A stretch of DNA of 64,000 nt from Thomasclavelia spiroformis DSM 1552 (lineage in GTDB: Bacteria > Bacillota_I > Bacilli_A > Erysipelotrichales > Coprobacillaceae), in NCBI RefSeq assembly GCF_025149465.1, contig NZ_CP102275.1, forward strand, positions 1,984,001 through 2,048,000, in the 5' to 3' direction. A program made the translations under genes and the position numbers. The notes beneath the pieces were generated by a model. The model was not told where the DNA came from. It did no database searches and worked only from the letters and a program-made list of their open reading frames with translations. Below, in pieces: positions 9,090-17,961 of this stretch (positions are counted from its first letter, which is position 1; each line of letters opens with the position of its first letter).

Positions 9090-9869
9090 TTATATCAACC
9101 CAATAGCTTTACAATAGGAATAAATTCCATCATTTGCAACATCATCACATATATCATCAGCAATAGATTTTAATTCTAATGAAGCATTTTTCATAGCAAC
9201 ACCTCTACCAACAGCCTCTAACATTTCAATATCATTATTACCATCACCAAAAGCCATTGCTTCTTCTTTAGTTAATTGATAATAGTCTAATATTTTATTA
9301 ATTGCCACACCTTTACCACCACTTAAAGGAATAATATCGATCGCCCGATCCCACCATGCTACAATTTTAGCATCTTTAACATCTTTCATAATCAAGTCAT
9401 ACTCATTTTTATAACATCCTAACATAATTTGATAAACTTCTTCAGTATTTACTACTGTATCAAAATCATCTGCAACTTTAACTTTATTTCCACTGAATCC
9501 ATAATATTCATCTAAATCTTTATCACTACCATTTGCAGCTAATCTATTTTTTGTAGCTAAAGATAGTGGACGTCCAATTTTTTTAGCATTATTTATAATA
9601 ATATAAACATCTTCTTTTTTTAAAGGATTACTGAAAATATCTATATATTTATTAAAACAATAAGAACCGTTATAAGTTAAAAAAGCATCAAACTCAACAT
9701 TTGGAAAATGTGGTACTTGCATTGGTGATCTTCCAGTAGCAATACAAATCTTAATTCCATTATTTTTAAGTTTCACTAATGTTTCTAATACTTTTTTTGA
9801 AATTTGTTTTTTCTTCATATCAATCAATGTTCCATCGATATCAAAAAAAATAATTTTTATATCATTCAT
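9090..9869 (-). CDS. HAD-superfamily phosphatase, Cof type
   Basis: This protein has 259 residues from the ATG at 9869, which is chosen because GGGGG lies eight bases upstream; an earlier in-frame ATG overlaps that site. The HAD motifs are FFDIDGTLID (motif I), a Thr in ATGRSP (motif II), Lys in GGKG, and GDGNNDIEML (motif III). A Cof-type C2 cap lies between. Substrates are typically sugar or nucleotide phosphates and cannot be assigned here. Three further HAD-Cof paralogues or relatives are in the window. Confidence 0.88.
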   Translation of the reverse strand: MNDIKIIFFDIDGTLIDMKKKQISKKVLETLVKLKNNGIKICIATGRSPMQVPHFPNVEFDAFLTYNGSYCFNKYIDIFSNPLKKEDVYIIINNAKKIGRPLSLATKNRLAANGSDKDLDEYYGFSGNKVKVADDFDTVVNTEEVYQIMLGCYKNEYDLIMKDVKDAKIVAWWDRAIDIIPLSGGKGVAINKILDYYQLTKEEAMAFGDGNNDIEMLEAVGRGVAMKNASLELKSIADDICDDVANDGIYSYCKAIGLI

Positions 9870-9884
9870 AGTGTAAACCCCCAT

Positions 9885-10324
9885 TAATTATCATTTACAA
9901 ATTTTATTTAAATACATTATAACATGTACTAATTTTAAAATCAGTTTTTCCAACTATTAAAAACTTACTTTTTAAAATACAGTTTAAAACAAAATACTAT
10001 GATAGCAAAAAAATATTTAACACTTTGTTTATTACTATCACTAGTCAAAATTCTAGACTATCTTTATTGTTTATATTAGTACATTTTATAATAAATTTTA
10101 TATCTAATTTTTGATTATCCTCATAAACACTATAATTTCAAGTATTTTAAAATATAAGAAAAACTCTCATTTTACCACGATTGAATGAACCTTGATATGA
10201 CAATAGAACAACACTAAAAAGACATCATTGATATCTCAGTAATGTCTTTTGTTAAAAAGTAGTCAATTCTAAAACTAACTGCTTTATATGTATAGATATG
10301 AAATTGTCAAACTGAAATTTTTAG
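9885..10324. other. gap holding the left end of a decayed Tn916-type element
   Basis: From about 10098 the sequence matches the left end of the element in bioY: TATCTAATTTTTGATTATCC, then AAACACTATA, and TTTACCACGATTGAATGA...CTTGATATGAC. A terminator-like hairpin follows at 10216-10250 (AAAAGACAT with ATGTCTTTT), in the same relative place as the hairpin at 47590-47620. Bases 9885-10090 show nothing recognisable. Confidence 0.55.
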
Positions 10325-10716
10325 TTAAATATTCTTCTTCAATTCAATAATATTTTGTTCTATCTTTTTAATAGTGATTTTAAACTCTTCATCTGTTTTT
10401 CAACAGAATCTTCTAGTTACCAATTATTATCAAAAATTCTTCCTATAAAAGGAGAACTTACATTACATCCCATAGAAATAATAATATCTACTTTAAGAAT
10501 ATCTGATATCAATTTCAAATATTGATTTTGTTCCATATCAATTCCATATGACTCTTTCATAATACGAACTACGTCTGGATTGATTTAAGATTTAGTTTCC
10601 GTTCCTATTGAATAACTTTCAAATACATCAAAACCTAAATGTTTACCAAGTACTTCCGATATTTGACTACGATAAGAATTATGAATACAAATAAAAGCTA
10701 CTTTTTTCTTACTCAT
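10325..10716 (-). pseudogene. arsenate reductase-like (ArsC, LMW-PTP fold) pseudogene
   Basis: The minus-strand frame from ATG 10716 reads as a thioredoxin-type ArsC. It keeps CIHNSYRSQ (P-loop CX5R with the nucleophile, but the usual second Cys is Tyr), SYSIGTE and VDIIISMGCN. It is broken by an in-frame stop at 10585-10587 (a former Gln position), another at 10417-10419 after DNNW, and a frameshift near 10395. The tail then reads DEEFKITIKKIEQNIIE and stops at 10325-10327. Its start overlaps the end of the DUF5714 gene by eight bases, so the two formed an operon. Confidence 0.85.
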
Positions 10717-11263
10717 AAAATGGACATCTTTCTTTGATACATTGCATATTTAAATTTGAATACTCACACTTAATATCTTCATATTCAAGTTTAACTTCAT
10801 AATGAGAATTGATATATTCTACACCATACTTAAAAGCAATCATTGCATCTCTTTTACAACATCTTGGACCATTGATTTTTCCTAATGTTGAGATTGCTTT
10901 TGAAGTAAACTGCATATGATTTCCCCAAGTTCCATCCTTAGTTAACGGTCCAGTACCATCAATGATAGATAATGTTGCACCTATGGATGTTATAGCACCA
11001 CAAACTCCCCATAAACCACACATAGCTCCTGGCATTCTTAATCCTTCTTGTTTTAGCTTCAAAAGTGCCTCATCTAAATCGATATTACCACCAGCATTTT
11101 TATAAGCAACAAGTATACTTGCTCCATCTAAAATATGATGTTCTGGACCATGAATACTAATATAGTCATTTTTGGTAATATTTTTAAAAATTTGAATAGG
11201 GTTTATACTAATTTCTCTCTTTATATCATTTATAATTAAGTCTGCTTTTTCATTTATAGTCAT
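10709..11263 (-). CDS. DUF5714-domain protein
   Basis: This 184-residue protein contains the DUF5714 pattern: GPEHHILDGA, then MPGAMCGLWGVCGAITSIGATLSI, GTGPL, WGNHM and GPRCCKRDA. The C-terminal tail is Cys-rich (CEY...MQC...ERCPFYE). The conserved His and Cys residues suggest a metal or cofactor site, but no function is established to my knowledge. The start follows GAGGAGA. It overlaps the arsC pseudogene, which hints at arsenic or thiol chemistry. It appears intact although its partner is dead. Confidence 0.75.
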   Translation of the reverse strand: MTINEKADLIINDIKREISINPIQIFKNITKNDYISIHGPEHHILDGASILVAYKNAGGNIDLDEALLKLKQEGLRMPGAMCGLWGVCGAITSIGATLSIIDGTGPLTKDGTWGNHMQFTSKAISTLGKINGPRCCKRDAMIAFKYGVEYINSHYEVKLEYEDIKCEYSNLNMQCIKERCPFYE

Positions 11264-11327
11264 AATTATTTTCTCCTCAAAATTTATATAATTTTTTCAG
11301 TGTTGTAAATAAGGGTTTGAATCATCA

Positions 11328-11861
11328 TTATTTACCTTTCCATATCCTTGCTTCTATAAGAAAGTTATCTATTAGCTGTTGCTTTCCTTTAGTATATTGT
11401 TTACGATCATTATAAAACTTATTTGCAAGTCCTTGTTTTAAATTATCATATTGTTTAGCTTTTAAAGGGAAAGCATTTAAATAATCACGAAAATTAATAT
11501 AATTATTCCATTCAATCCCATCCCATTTAACTACATGGATATGATGCGTTCTAATATCTTTTTCAAAATCACCTTTTACAAATAATATTTGATTAGAAAC
11601 ATCATTTCCTCGATAAATTAATTCTTTTTCTTTTAATACATCAATATATGGTACAATATCAATTAAATTATATACACCAATCACAATATCAATAATGGGC
11701 TTTGCATGTATTGAAGCAATAGCTGTGCTTCCAATGTGCTGAATATCAATAGCAACATTACCTAAGAAGTCTTTTAACTCTTTAATTGTTCGATTTGCTT
11801 CGTTGTCCCATTTTTCCTGATGAATTATCAATTTTACAGTACCTCTTTTTAAACCTATCAT
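11328..11861 (-). CDS. GrpB/UPF0157 family protein
   Basis: This 177-residue member of the UPF0157 (GrpB) family, related to the nucleotidyltransferase fold, has HIGSTAI (43-49), KPIIDIVIGV and VHVVK/HHIHVVKWD as family motifs. Some family members are fused to dephospho-CoA kinase. The biochemical role is not settled. It lies between a GNAT gene and DUF5714 on the same strand, inside the decayed element. Confidence 0.8.
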   Translation of the reverse strand: MIGLKRGTVKLIIHQEKWDNEANRTIKELKDFLGNVAIDIQHIGSTAIASIHAKPIIDIVIGVYNLIDIVPYIDVLKEKELIYRGNDVSNQILFVKGDFEKDIRTHHIHVVKWDGIEWNNYINFRDYLNAFPLKAKQYDNLKQGLANKFYNDRKQYTKGKQQLIDNFLIEARIWKGK

Positions 11862-11884
11862 ACAATTAAATCTTTCTTATTAAT

Positions 11885-12385
11885 TTACCTTACTTTTCCA
11901 TAAATACATAAATCATAAATGTTTTCGTTTTTAATAACTGCTTTTTCCATTACTCCTTCAAGTATAAAACCATTCTTTTCTAGCACTTTTCTTGACGCAA
12001 TATTTGGTTTATATACAAGTCCTGTAATACGAATAATATCTAATTTTTCAAAAGCAATTTCGCAAACCTGTCTTACAGCTTCGCTCATGACTCCTTTTGA
12101 ACATACCTCTTGTAATAGATAATAACCAATTTCAGAATCTTTTCGATATACATCTTCCTTTTGTTCGACTGATATTGTACCTACGACTTTTCCATTAAAA
12201 ACAATTTCTCGAAATACGCCTTTTTTATCATCATTTTCTTTGACCATATTCAACCACCATTGGGCAGATTTATTTGTATATGGGTTAGGTAGCCTGTCTG
12301 ATAAATAACCTCTATCAATCGAATTACACATTGCGATAAGAGAGTCTTTATCTTCAAGAGTCCATTTTCTTAGCTCAACATTCAT
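11885..12385 (-). CDS. GNAT N-acetyltransferase
   Basis: This 166-residue GNAT domain of the RimJ/RimL type starts at the ATG at 12385, six bases after AGGTG. Visible features are LRKWTLEDKDSL at the N-terminus, EIGYYLLQEVCSKGVMSEA (acetyl-CoA-binding loop region) and the C-terminal NIASRKVLEKNGF motif. Substrates of such proteins include protein N-termini, amino acids and antibiotics; none can be chosen. It is followed by GrpB 24 bases downstream. Confidence 0.85.
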   Translation of the reverse strand: MNVELRKWTLEDKDSLIAMCNSIDRGYLSDRLPNPYTNKSAQWWLNMVKENDDKKGVFREIVFNGKVVGTISVEQKEDVYRKDSEIGYYLLQEVCSKGVMSEAVRQVCEIAFEKLDIIRITGLVYKPNIASRKVLEKNGFILEGVMEKAVIKNENIYDLCIYGKVR

Positions 12386-12394
12386 ATCTAACAC

Positions 12395-12878
12395 CTCATT
12401 TATAAATTCTAATTTATCCGTTTCTTCATACCAATATTATAACAATTCCATATATCCGCCACAACCAAAATTAGCATATCTGCATACTAGAAAGAGCCAA
12501 CGAACAAACGAAAAATACTTATATAAATATGTGAACACATTTGGAAACACAAAATATATGTGTGCTAGGAGCATTGATACAATCAAGCCCTCTGATACTA
12601 AAGAAATAGGTATTATACATAAAAGATAAAGGCTTTTCTTATAATAATATGCATGTTAAAAGCACCTTCTACATAGCCAAGTAAGATGATTATGTAAGAA
12701 AAAACCTCCTTTAATCTCAAATTGAGTGAGGTAAAAAATAATACCAAAGAGAAAATCACATTTACAAAGGAACAAGAATAAATTGTATTTTGTTACTTTG
12801 ATATATAATTATCTACAAATATTTTTCTTTTAAAACTTTGTTTGTAGTTGTGGTATAATATGCAAACGGAGGTAGTTT
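12395..12878. other. gap with integrase relic and promoter of the Mrr-like gene
   Basis: Besides the relic at 12560-12780, the end of the gap carries TTGTAG (12839-12844) and TATAAT (12854-12859) only nine bases apart, and GGAGG before the ATG at 12879. Bases near 12801-12850 are loosely similar to the right end of the bioY element (ATATATAATT). Nothing else is seen. Confidence 0.4.
12560..12780 (+). pseudogene. relic of a Tn916-type tyrosine integrase
   Basis: The sequence GTGCTAGGAGCATTGATAC...CCCTCTGA.ACTAAAGAA and, further on, AAAGGCTTTTC, ATACCAAAGAGAAA and CAAAGGAACAAGAA align base for base in stretches with the integrase gene at 53106-53340. They encode the GARSIDTIKPSDAKEW to DTKEKVALTEEQE region. 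Frames are broken by many substitutions and indels, and the catalytic domain is gone. Confidence 0.75.
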
Positions 12879-13574
12879 ATGAAACTTTTATTTGTTTGGT
12901 TAATTAATACTATTATTGTTTTGCCTTTTAAAGTCATTAGATTAGTTATTAAAATTATTTATCAAATTATTAAAAATATCTATTTTAATAACTTAAATTT
13001 GGACTATATCAATAATCTTGATGGTTACCAATTTGAAGCATTTACAAAAATATTATTAGAAAAAAATGGCTTTAAAGATGTTCATATTTCAAAAAGCAGT
13101 AATGATTATGGTATTGATATCCTTGCAAAAAAAGATAATTATACATACGCAATTCAATGTAAACGATATAATAAACCCGTTGGCATTAAAGCTATTCAAG
13201 AAGCAATTGCTGGCTGTGTTTATTATCAATGTGACATCCCGGTTGTTTTTACTAATAATATTTTTTCTAAAGCAGCTATAAATTTAGCTAATATTAATGA
13301 TGTTGAACTATGGGATCATGATATGTTATGCTATTTTTTAAAGAAGTCAAAATTGTTATCAAAAAACATCCCTTTTTATTATCCTATTATTTCTTTATTA
13401 ATAACTATTTTATTGTGTTATGTTTATTTTATATATAATCAATTATTAATAATTTTATTGATTAGTATCTTTATTTTTATAAGTATTTTAATTAAAATGA
13501 TCAACAACAAAAAAAAGACTTTGCTTATTACCACAAAGCCAAAAATCCATGATTATAGCGATACTATAAATTAG
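12879..13574 (+). CDS. membrane-anchored Mrr-like restriction endonuclease
   Basis: The protein has 231 residues. N-terminal hydrophobic segment(s) (3-36) are followed by an Mrr_cat domain: DGYQFEAFTKILLEKNGF, then the PD-(D/E)xK core DYGIDILA (D80) and AIQCKRYNKPVG (Q93, K95). Two C-terminal membrane segments (about 141-185) and a basic tail follow. Mrr-like nucleases cut foreign or modified DNA. Tethering to the membrane at both ends is unusual and could place it at the site of DNA entry. It sits immediately beside the decayed element. Confidence 0.82.
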   Translation: MKLLFVWLINTIIVLPFKVIRLVIKIIYQIIKNIYFNNLNLDYINNLDGYQFEAFTKILLEKNGFKDVHISKSSNDYGIDILAKKDNYTYAIQCKRYNKPVGIKAIQEAIAGCVYYQCDIPVVFTNNIFSKAAINLANINDVELWDHDMLCYFLKKSKLLSKNIPFYYPIISLLITILLCYVYFIYNQLLIILLISIFIFISILIKMINNKKKTLLITTKPKIHDYSDTIN

Positions 13575-14214
13575 TATCGCTAATTATTTGTTTTTGTTTA
13601 TATCGATAAAAAATCAAACAAAGTAAAGCAAAAACCACAATTATTAAAACAATCAAGATAAAACAATGCATAAAAAATGTTTCTGGTAAAATTGTAATAA
13701 CCGGATCAGTTTGATAATCAAAAATCCAAAAATCATTTCTAAAAAAGAGTTTATGAAAAATTATAAATGCCTGATCAAAATCTATTGCTACTAAAAAACC
13801 TAATATAGAAGGAATTAAGATTGTTATGATTCCTGTCAATCGTAAAAAACGATATTCTTTTTCTTTAAATCTTTTAATTAGTAAAATTATTGATATTATT
13901 CCACTAATCAACATACTTACTTGAATTACTTCAAAAATTGTTTTTACTTCTTGAAAATGAATTCTACCAGCTACAGACATTGCAAAATCAGGTAAATTCA
14001 AATTTCCCTGATAAAAAATAGACTGATAATTTATTAATATATCATAATTATCTTTTATTGTTTCAACTGGAAGCCCACTGATTTTATCAATATTTAAATA
14101 ATTAATATCAAAATAGTATAACTGTTTAAAAAAGACAGTAAATACAATTGCAAATGAAATAATAAAAATCATTAATACAATTGATAAAATAATATCTTTT
14201 TTATTATAAGTCAT
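13564..14214 (-). CDS. DUF1461/TIGR01906 integral membrane protein
   Basis: This 216-residue membrane protein has four predicted segments: N-terminal, two central (about 95-125 and 130-155) and C-terminal. An extracytoplasmic stretch contains the family-typical HFQEVKTIFEVIQ. The function of this family is unknown. Its end overlaps the convergent nuclease gene by 11 bases. Its start overlaps the end of trmL by 11 bases, making it the last gene of an aroE-rdgB-trmL operon. Confidence 0.75.
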   Translation of the reverse strand: MTYNKKDIILSIVLMIFIISFAIVFTVFFKQLYYFDINYLNIDKISGLPVETIKDNYDILINYQSIFYQGNLNLPDFAMSVAGRIHFQEVKTIFEVIQVSMLISGIISIILLIKRFKEKEYRFLRLTGIITILIPSILGFLVAIDFDQAFIIFHKLFFRNDFWIFDYQTDPVITILPETFFMHCFILIVLIIVVFALLCLIFYRYKQKQIISDTNL

Positions 14215-14713
14215 ATAAAAATTCTTCCCCTTTTTGTACTTCTACTTTAGATAAATTAGGATAATTTTGTTGTCTTAATACCTCATAAATACAAATTGCT
14301 GCACAATTTGATAAATTAAGACTTCTTACCTTATCGCTCATTGGAATTCTTAAACAACTATCTAGATGTTTAGTTAATATTTCCTTTGGAATTCCATCAT
14401 GTTCATGACCAAAGAATAAATAATGATCTGTAGATGAATCACTAAAATCCTGATCAGTAAAACATAAATGTGAATAGCGGGTAAAAAAGTGATATTCACC
14501 AGGATTCTTTCGAACAAATTCCTCGTAATTTTCATATACACGTAAATCTAAATCTTTTACATAATCTAAACCAGCTCTTTTCATTTTTTTATCATCTAAA
14601 TCAAAACTCATTGGTTTAATAATATGTAAAACAGTGTTTGTTGCTACACAAGTTCTCATAATATTTCCTGTATTTTGAGGGATTGCTGGATGAACTAAAA
14701 CTATATGATTCAT
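14204..14713 (-). CDS. trmL: tRNA (cytidine/uridine-34 2'-O)-methyltransferase TrmL
   Basis: This 169-residue SPOUT methyltransferase methylates the wobble 2'-O of tRNA-Leu isoacceptors. Motifs are HPAIPQNTGNIMRTC (motif I region), then GHEHDGIP (motif II) and IPMSDKVRSLNLSNCAAICIYE (motif III, the knot). Length is normal. It is linked to rdgB by a TAATG overlap. Confidence 0.92.
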   Translation of the reverse strand: MNHIVLVHPAIPQNTGNIMRTCVATNTVLHIIKPMSFDLDDKKMKRAGLDYVKDLDLRVYENYEEFVRKNPGEYHFFTRYSHLCFTDQDFSDSSTDHYLFFGHEHDGIPKEILTKHLDSCLRIPMSDKVRSLNLSNCAAICIYEVLRQQNYPNLSKVEVQKGEEFLYDL

Positions 14714-15300
14714 TATAACATCTCCTTTAATATTGAATATAATTTTTTAAGTGCTTTAGCACGATGTGAATACTTATTTTTTTCTTCCATTGGCATCATT
14801 GCTGAAGTCATTTTACATGGTGGAAAATAGAAAATTGGATCATAACCAAAACCATTTTCTCCTTCAATTTTATCATTGATTAAACCTTCCATCGTTTCTT
14901 CAATAATGATTGGCTCTTTATCAGGAATAACCAAAGCCATTGCGCAAACAAAACGAGCACTACGCTCTTTTCCTTTTATTGCATCAATAATATATTTATT
15001 TTTTATATCATAACTTGTATCTTCACCAAGAAAACGTGATGAATATATACCTGGTTGTTTATCTAATGCATCTACTTCTAAACCACTATCATCAGCTAAA
15101 ACTGGTTTGTTGACAATTTTAGCAATTGTACTAGCTTTTATTAATGCATTTTCTTTAAAAGATGTTCCTGTTTCTTCAATATCTATTTCCTGATCTAAGA
15201 CATCTTTCATTGATAATACATTAATATCAATATCTTTTAACATTGCTTTAATTTCTTTTAATTTTCCCTGATTAGTTGTTGCTAAAATTAATTCTTTCAT
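14713..15300 (-). CDS. rdgB: XTP/dITP diphosphatase (RdgB/HAM1 family)
   Basis: This 195-residue enzyme hydrolyses non-canonical purine triphosphates. Motifs are ATTNQGKLKEI (substrate loop, 7-17), LADDSGLEVDAL with the metal-binding Asp pair, PGIYSSRF and GENGFGYDPIFYFP, then SHRAKALKK at the C-terminus. It overlaps aroE by four bases (ATGA) and trmL by one. Confidence 0.93.
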   Translation of the reverse strand: MKELILATTNQGKLKEIKAMLKDIDINVLSMKDVLDQEIDIEETGTSFKENALIKASTIAKIVNKPVLADDSGLEVDALDKQPGIYSSRFLGEDTSYDIKNKYIIDAIKGKERSARFVCAMALVIPDKEPIIIEETMEGLINDKIEGENGFGYDPIFYFPPCKMTSAMMPMEEKNKYSHRAKALKKLYSILKEML

Positions 15301-16169
15301 TTTTTTACCCCTATTCCTAAAACTTTTTTTACTTTATCAATTGGCATATCTTTTCCTGTCCAAATCTTAAATGATTCAGCCCCTTGATACAATAACATTA
15401 ATTCACCATTCATAACTTTACATCCCGCATTTTTAGCCATTTGTAAAAGTTTTGTAGTTGCTGGTTGATAAATTATATCAGCTACTTTTAATTGACTAGA
15501 AAAATATGATTCATCAGGTACTACTGATTGATCTAGCATTGGTTCCATTCCAACACCAGTAGTATTTATAAATAAGTAACTATTATGCATATCTTGTTTT
15601 AATGAATCCAAATCGCTTAATAATTTAAATTTAATTTTACAATTTGTTTCTTTGATTGTATTATTAATAATTTTAATAAATTCAGCTTTTTTACTTCGAT
15701 TATAAACAATTATCTCACTAGCTCCATCTAATGCCATTTGTACCATAATAGCCTTACATGCCCCACCAGCTCCAACAATCGTTATTTTTTTATTTACAAT
15801 ATCCCAACCTTGTTCATTTATAGCTTTAATAAAGCCTATTCCATCTGTAATTGTACCATAATAGCGATTTTCTATTAATTTAATTGTATTTACAGCATTA
15901 CATAATCTAGAAGCAGTTGAAATTTCATCTAAATAAGGAATAATGGCTTCTTTATGTGGCATAGAAACATTGCTTCCTTCTACTTTTAATATTTTAAAAC
16001 TTTTAATAGTATCTTTTAATTGCTCAGATTTAATATCAAAAGCCAAATAAACACTATCGATATTCAATTCTTTAAATGCTAAATTATGCATGATTGGTGA
16101 TTTTGAATGGTGTGCAGGACTACCAATAAATGCATATAAGCTTGTTGTTGCACTAATTCTTGAATCCAT
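15297..16169 (-). CDS. aroE: shikimate dehydrogenase
   Basis: This 290-residue NADP-dependent enzyme reduces 3-dehydroshikimate. The substrate site shows SKSPIMHN (22-30), GSNVSMPHKE (with the catalytic Lys) and NAVNT. The Rossmann loop is GAGGACKA. TTGVGM and GELMLLYQGAESFKIWTG form the C-terminal shikimate contacts. It is the first gene of the operon and no other aro gene is nearby. Confidence 0.93.
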   Translation of the reverse strand: MDSRISATTSLYAFIGSPAHHSKSPIMHNLAFKELNIDSVYLAFDIKSEQLKDTIKSFKILKVEGSNVSMPHKEAIIPYLDEISTASRLCNAVNTIKLIENRYYGTITDGIGFIKAINEQGWDIVNKKITIVGAGGACKAIMVQMALDGASEIIVYNRSKKAEFIKIINNTIKETNCKIKFKLLSDLDSLKQDMHNSYLFINTTGVGMEPMLDQSVVPDESYFSSQLKVADIIYQPATTKLLQMAKNAGCKVMNGELMLLYQGAESFKIWTGKDMPIDKVKKVLGIGVKK

Positions 16170-16329
16170 AATTACCTCCTATTTAGAGGATATTATAACA
16201 CGGTTAATTAAAACTGTGCAGTTATTTAAAAAAATAGTTACATATTGATAAAATATTTATTTGCGAAAAATGTAGTTATTTTGTATAATTTGACATGTTA
16301 ATAATGAATTTTTAAAGTGAGGAACGAAA

Positions 16330-17145
16330 ATGGGTAAATACAAGTTAGCTGCATTAGATATGGATGGTACTTTATTAAATAGCCAAAAAAATATTACACC
16401 TTCAACTATTGAAACAATAAAAAAAGCATTAAAACTAAATAAATACATTGTTTTATCAACTGGCAGAGCTTTAGATGAATTACGTGATTATCATCAACAA
16501 CTTACTGATATTCCTTATGGTATTTTAGCAAGTGGAGCTTTAATTTATGATTTTAAAGATAACAAAATTATTCATCATGAAACTTTTTTAACATCACAAA
16601 TCAATAAAATTTTTAAAGCTATCAATCAAGAAAACATCATGATTCATTTCTTTTCAAGTGGTAGATCAATTGTTTCAAAAAAAGATATTTCCAATATGGA
16701 TAAATATCAAATGAGCATTTATCAACCAATGTTCAAACGTGTTGCAACTACAGTAGATGATATAATCGATTACGCTAAAAATCATCCGATTGAAAAAATA
16801 AATCTATATCATCAAAATGAAGCAGCAAGAGCTGAAACTTTTGAAAAATTAAAAGATTTATCACTTTCATTTGCTTTTGCTGAAACAACTTCTTTAGAAA
16901 TTTCTCCATCAAATGTAACTAAAGGACAAGGATTAATTAAGTTATGTCATTTTTTAGACATTGAGCTTAGTAAAACAATTGCTGTTGGTGATGCTGATAA
17001 TGATTTAGATGTGTTAAAAACTGCAGGTTTAGCAGTAGCTATGAAAAATGCTAATGATAACGTTAAAAAAATTTGTGATGTAATTGTTGATGATAATGAT
17101 CATGATGGTTGTAAAGAAGCAATTGAAAAATATCTTATTAAATAA
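16330..17145 (+). CDS. HAD-superfamily phosphatase, Cof type
   Basis: This 271-residue protein has motif I ALDMDGTLLNSQ (8-19), motif II STGRAL, the cap domain with SQINKIFKAINQENI, Lys in KGQGL and motif III GDADNDLDVLKTAG. The start follows GAGGAACG. It is typical of the YidA/Cof group of sugar-phosphate phosphatases; the substrate is unknown. It is divergent from aroE and has its own terminator. Confidence 0.9.
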   Translation: MGKYKLAALDMDGTLLNSQKNITPSTIETIKKALKLNKYIVLSTGRALDELRDYHQQLTDIPYGILASGALIYDFKDNKIIHHETFLTSQINKIFKAINQENIMIHFFSSGRSIVSKKDISNMDKYQMSIYQPMFKRVATTVDDIIDYAKNHPIEKINLYHQNEAARAETFEKLKDLSLSFAFAETTSLEISPSNVTKGQGLIKLCHFLDIELSKTIAVGDADNDLDVLKTAGLAVAMKNANDNVKKICDVIVDDNDHDGCKEAIEKYLIK

Positions 17146-17183
17146 AAAAAGGGAAATAAATCCCTCAAAATAATATATACTAT

Positions 17184-17212
17184 AAGAAGTTTAATTAAAC
17201 TTCTTTTTTTAT
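17184..17212 (+). terminator. terminator after the HAD gene
   Basis: A perfect palindrome with 11-bp arms (AAGAAGTTTAA at 17184-17194 and TTAAACTTCTT at 17195-17205) leads into a run of seven T. A weaker GGGAAATAAATCCC hairpin lies just upstream. Confidence 0.75.
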
Positions 17213-17961
17213 AAATAATACTTTTGATAATAGCAAACTCGAAGTAAATCACAAATAGTCATTATCTGATAGTTAAATTCTATTCCATCAAATTTACCAG
17301 GAACTTGAATTACATATTTTGATATTTTGTATTCATCAAGAGTATAAGCTTTATTTTGTGTAATTAAAATTGACATTGTTTGATCTAGATCAAATTCTTT
17401 TTTTATTTGCATAAATGTATTCATTGAACGACCTGTAGCAGAAATAAAAATAATTACATCGTCTTGATTAATTTTAATATTTTTATCGAAAAAACGATAT
17501 TGAATTACTGGTTTTCCAAAAGTTACTAAATCTGTCTGTAATTCAACTGTAATTGACATTGGATATAAAGCACCAACTAAGATGATTTGCTTTGCTTTAA
17601 AAATCGCTTTACATATAATTGAAATATATTCATTGATGTTATCATCAAAACAATTATTTCCTATTTTTTTAATTATCCATTCACTATCAATCCCTAGCAT
17701 TCTAGCTCTAATTTGATCAATTCTAATCATATAATCTCGAAGCAAACTACTTTTAAATTCATCAAAATTTTTAAAACCCAATAAATTACAAAAATTTATA
17801 ATTTTATCTTTATCAATCCTACTTTTTAAACAAACGTCATCAAAACTCATATCTTCAAATTCTAAATAATTATAAACAACAAACTTACAAAAACGATAAT
17901 AACAATCATCTACTAAACTACCATTTAAATAAGTCAAAATTCTACTAAGTAAAAGATTCAT
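17209..17961 (-). CDS. RpiR-family regulator (HTH + SIS)
   Basis: This 250-residue protein has an N-terminal HTH_6-like domain (1-75, including FDDVCLKSRIDKDKIINFCNLLGFKNFDEFK). The C-terminal SIS domain (about 115-230) contains IILVGALYPMSITVELQTDLVTFG and DVIIFISATGRSMNTFMQIK, the sugar-phosphate-binding Ser/Thr loop. RpiR proteins sense phosphosugars. It is coupled to the phosphatase gene upstream (TAATG), so the two probably act in one small metabolic response. Confidence 0.8.
   Translation of the reverse strand: MNLLLSRILTYLNGSLVDDCYYRFCKFVVYNYLEFEDMSFDDVCLKSRIDKDKIINFCNLLGFKNFDEFKSSLLRDYMIRIDQIRARMLGIDSEWIIKKIGNNCFDDNINEYISIICKAIFKAKQIILVGALYPMSITVELQTDLVTFGKPVIQYRFFDKNIKINQDDVIIFISATGRSMNTFMQIKKEFDLDQTMSILITQNKAYTLDEYKISKYVIQVPGKFDGIEFNYQIMTICDLLRVCYYQKYYL

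Larger units (their letters stand above)
10098..12800 (+). mobile_element. decayed Tn916-family integrative element
   Basis: The left boundary is defined by homology to the bioY element's left end (about 10098-10200). The right side is defined by an integrase relic at about 12560-12780. The ends are in the same relative orientation as in the element at 47.47-54.12 kb. Between them lie minus-strand arsC (broken), DUF5714, GrpB and GNAT genes. No conjugation gene remains. That this is one former element is inference from the two flanking relics; the middle genes could have arrived separately. Confidence 0.5.
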
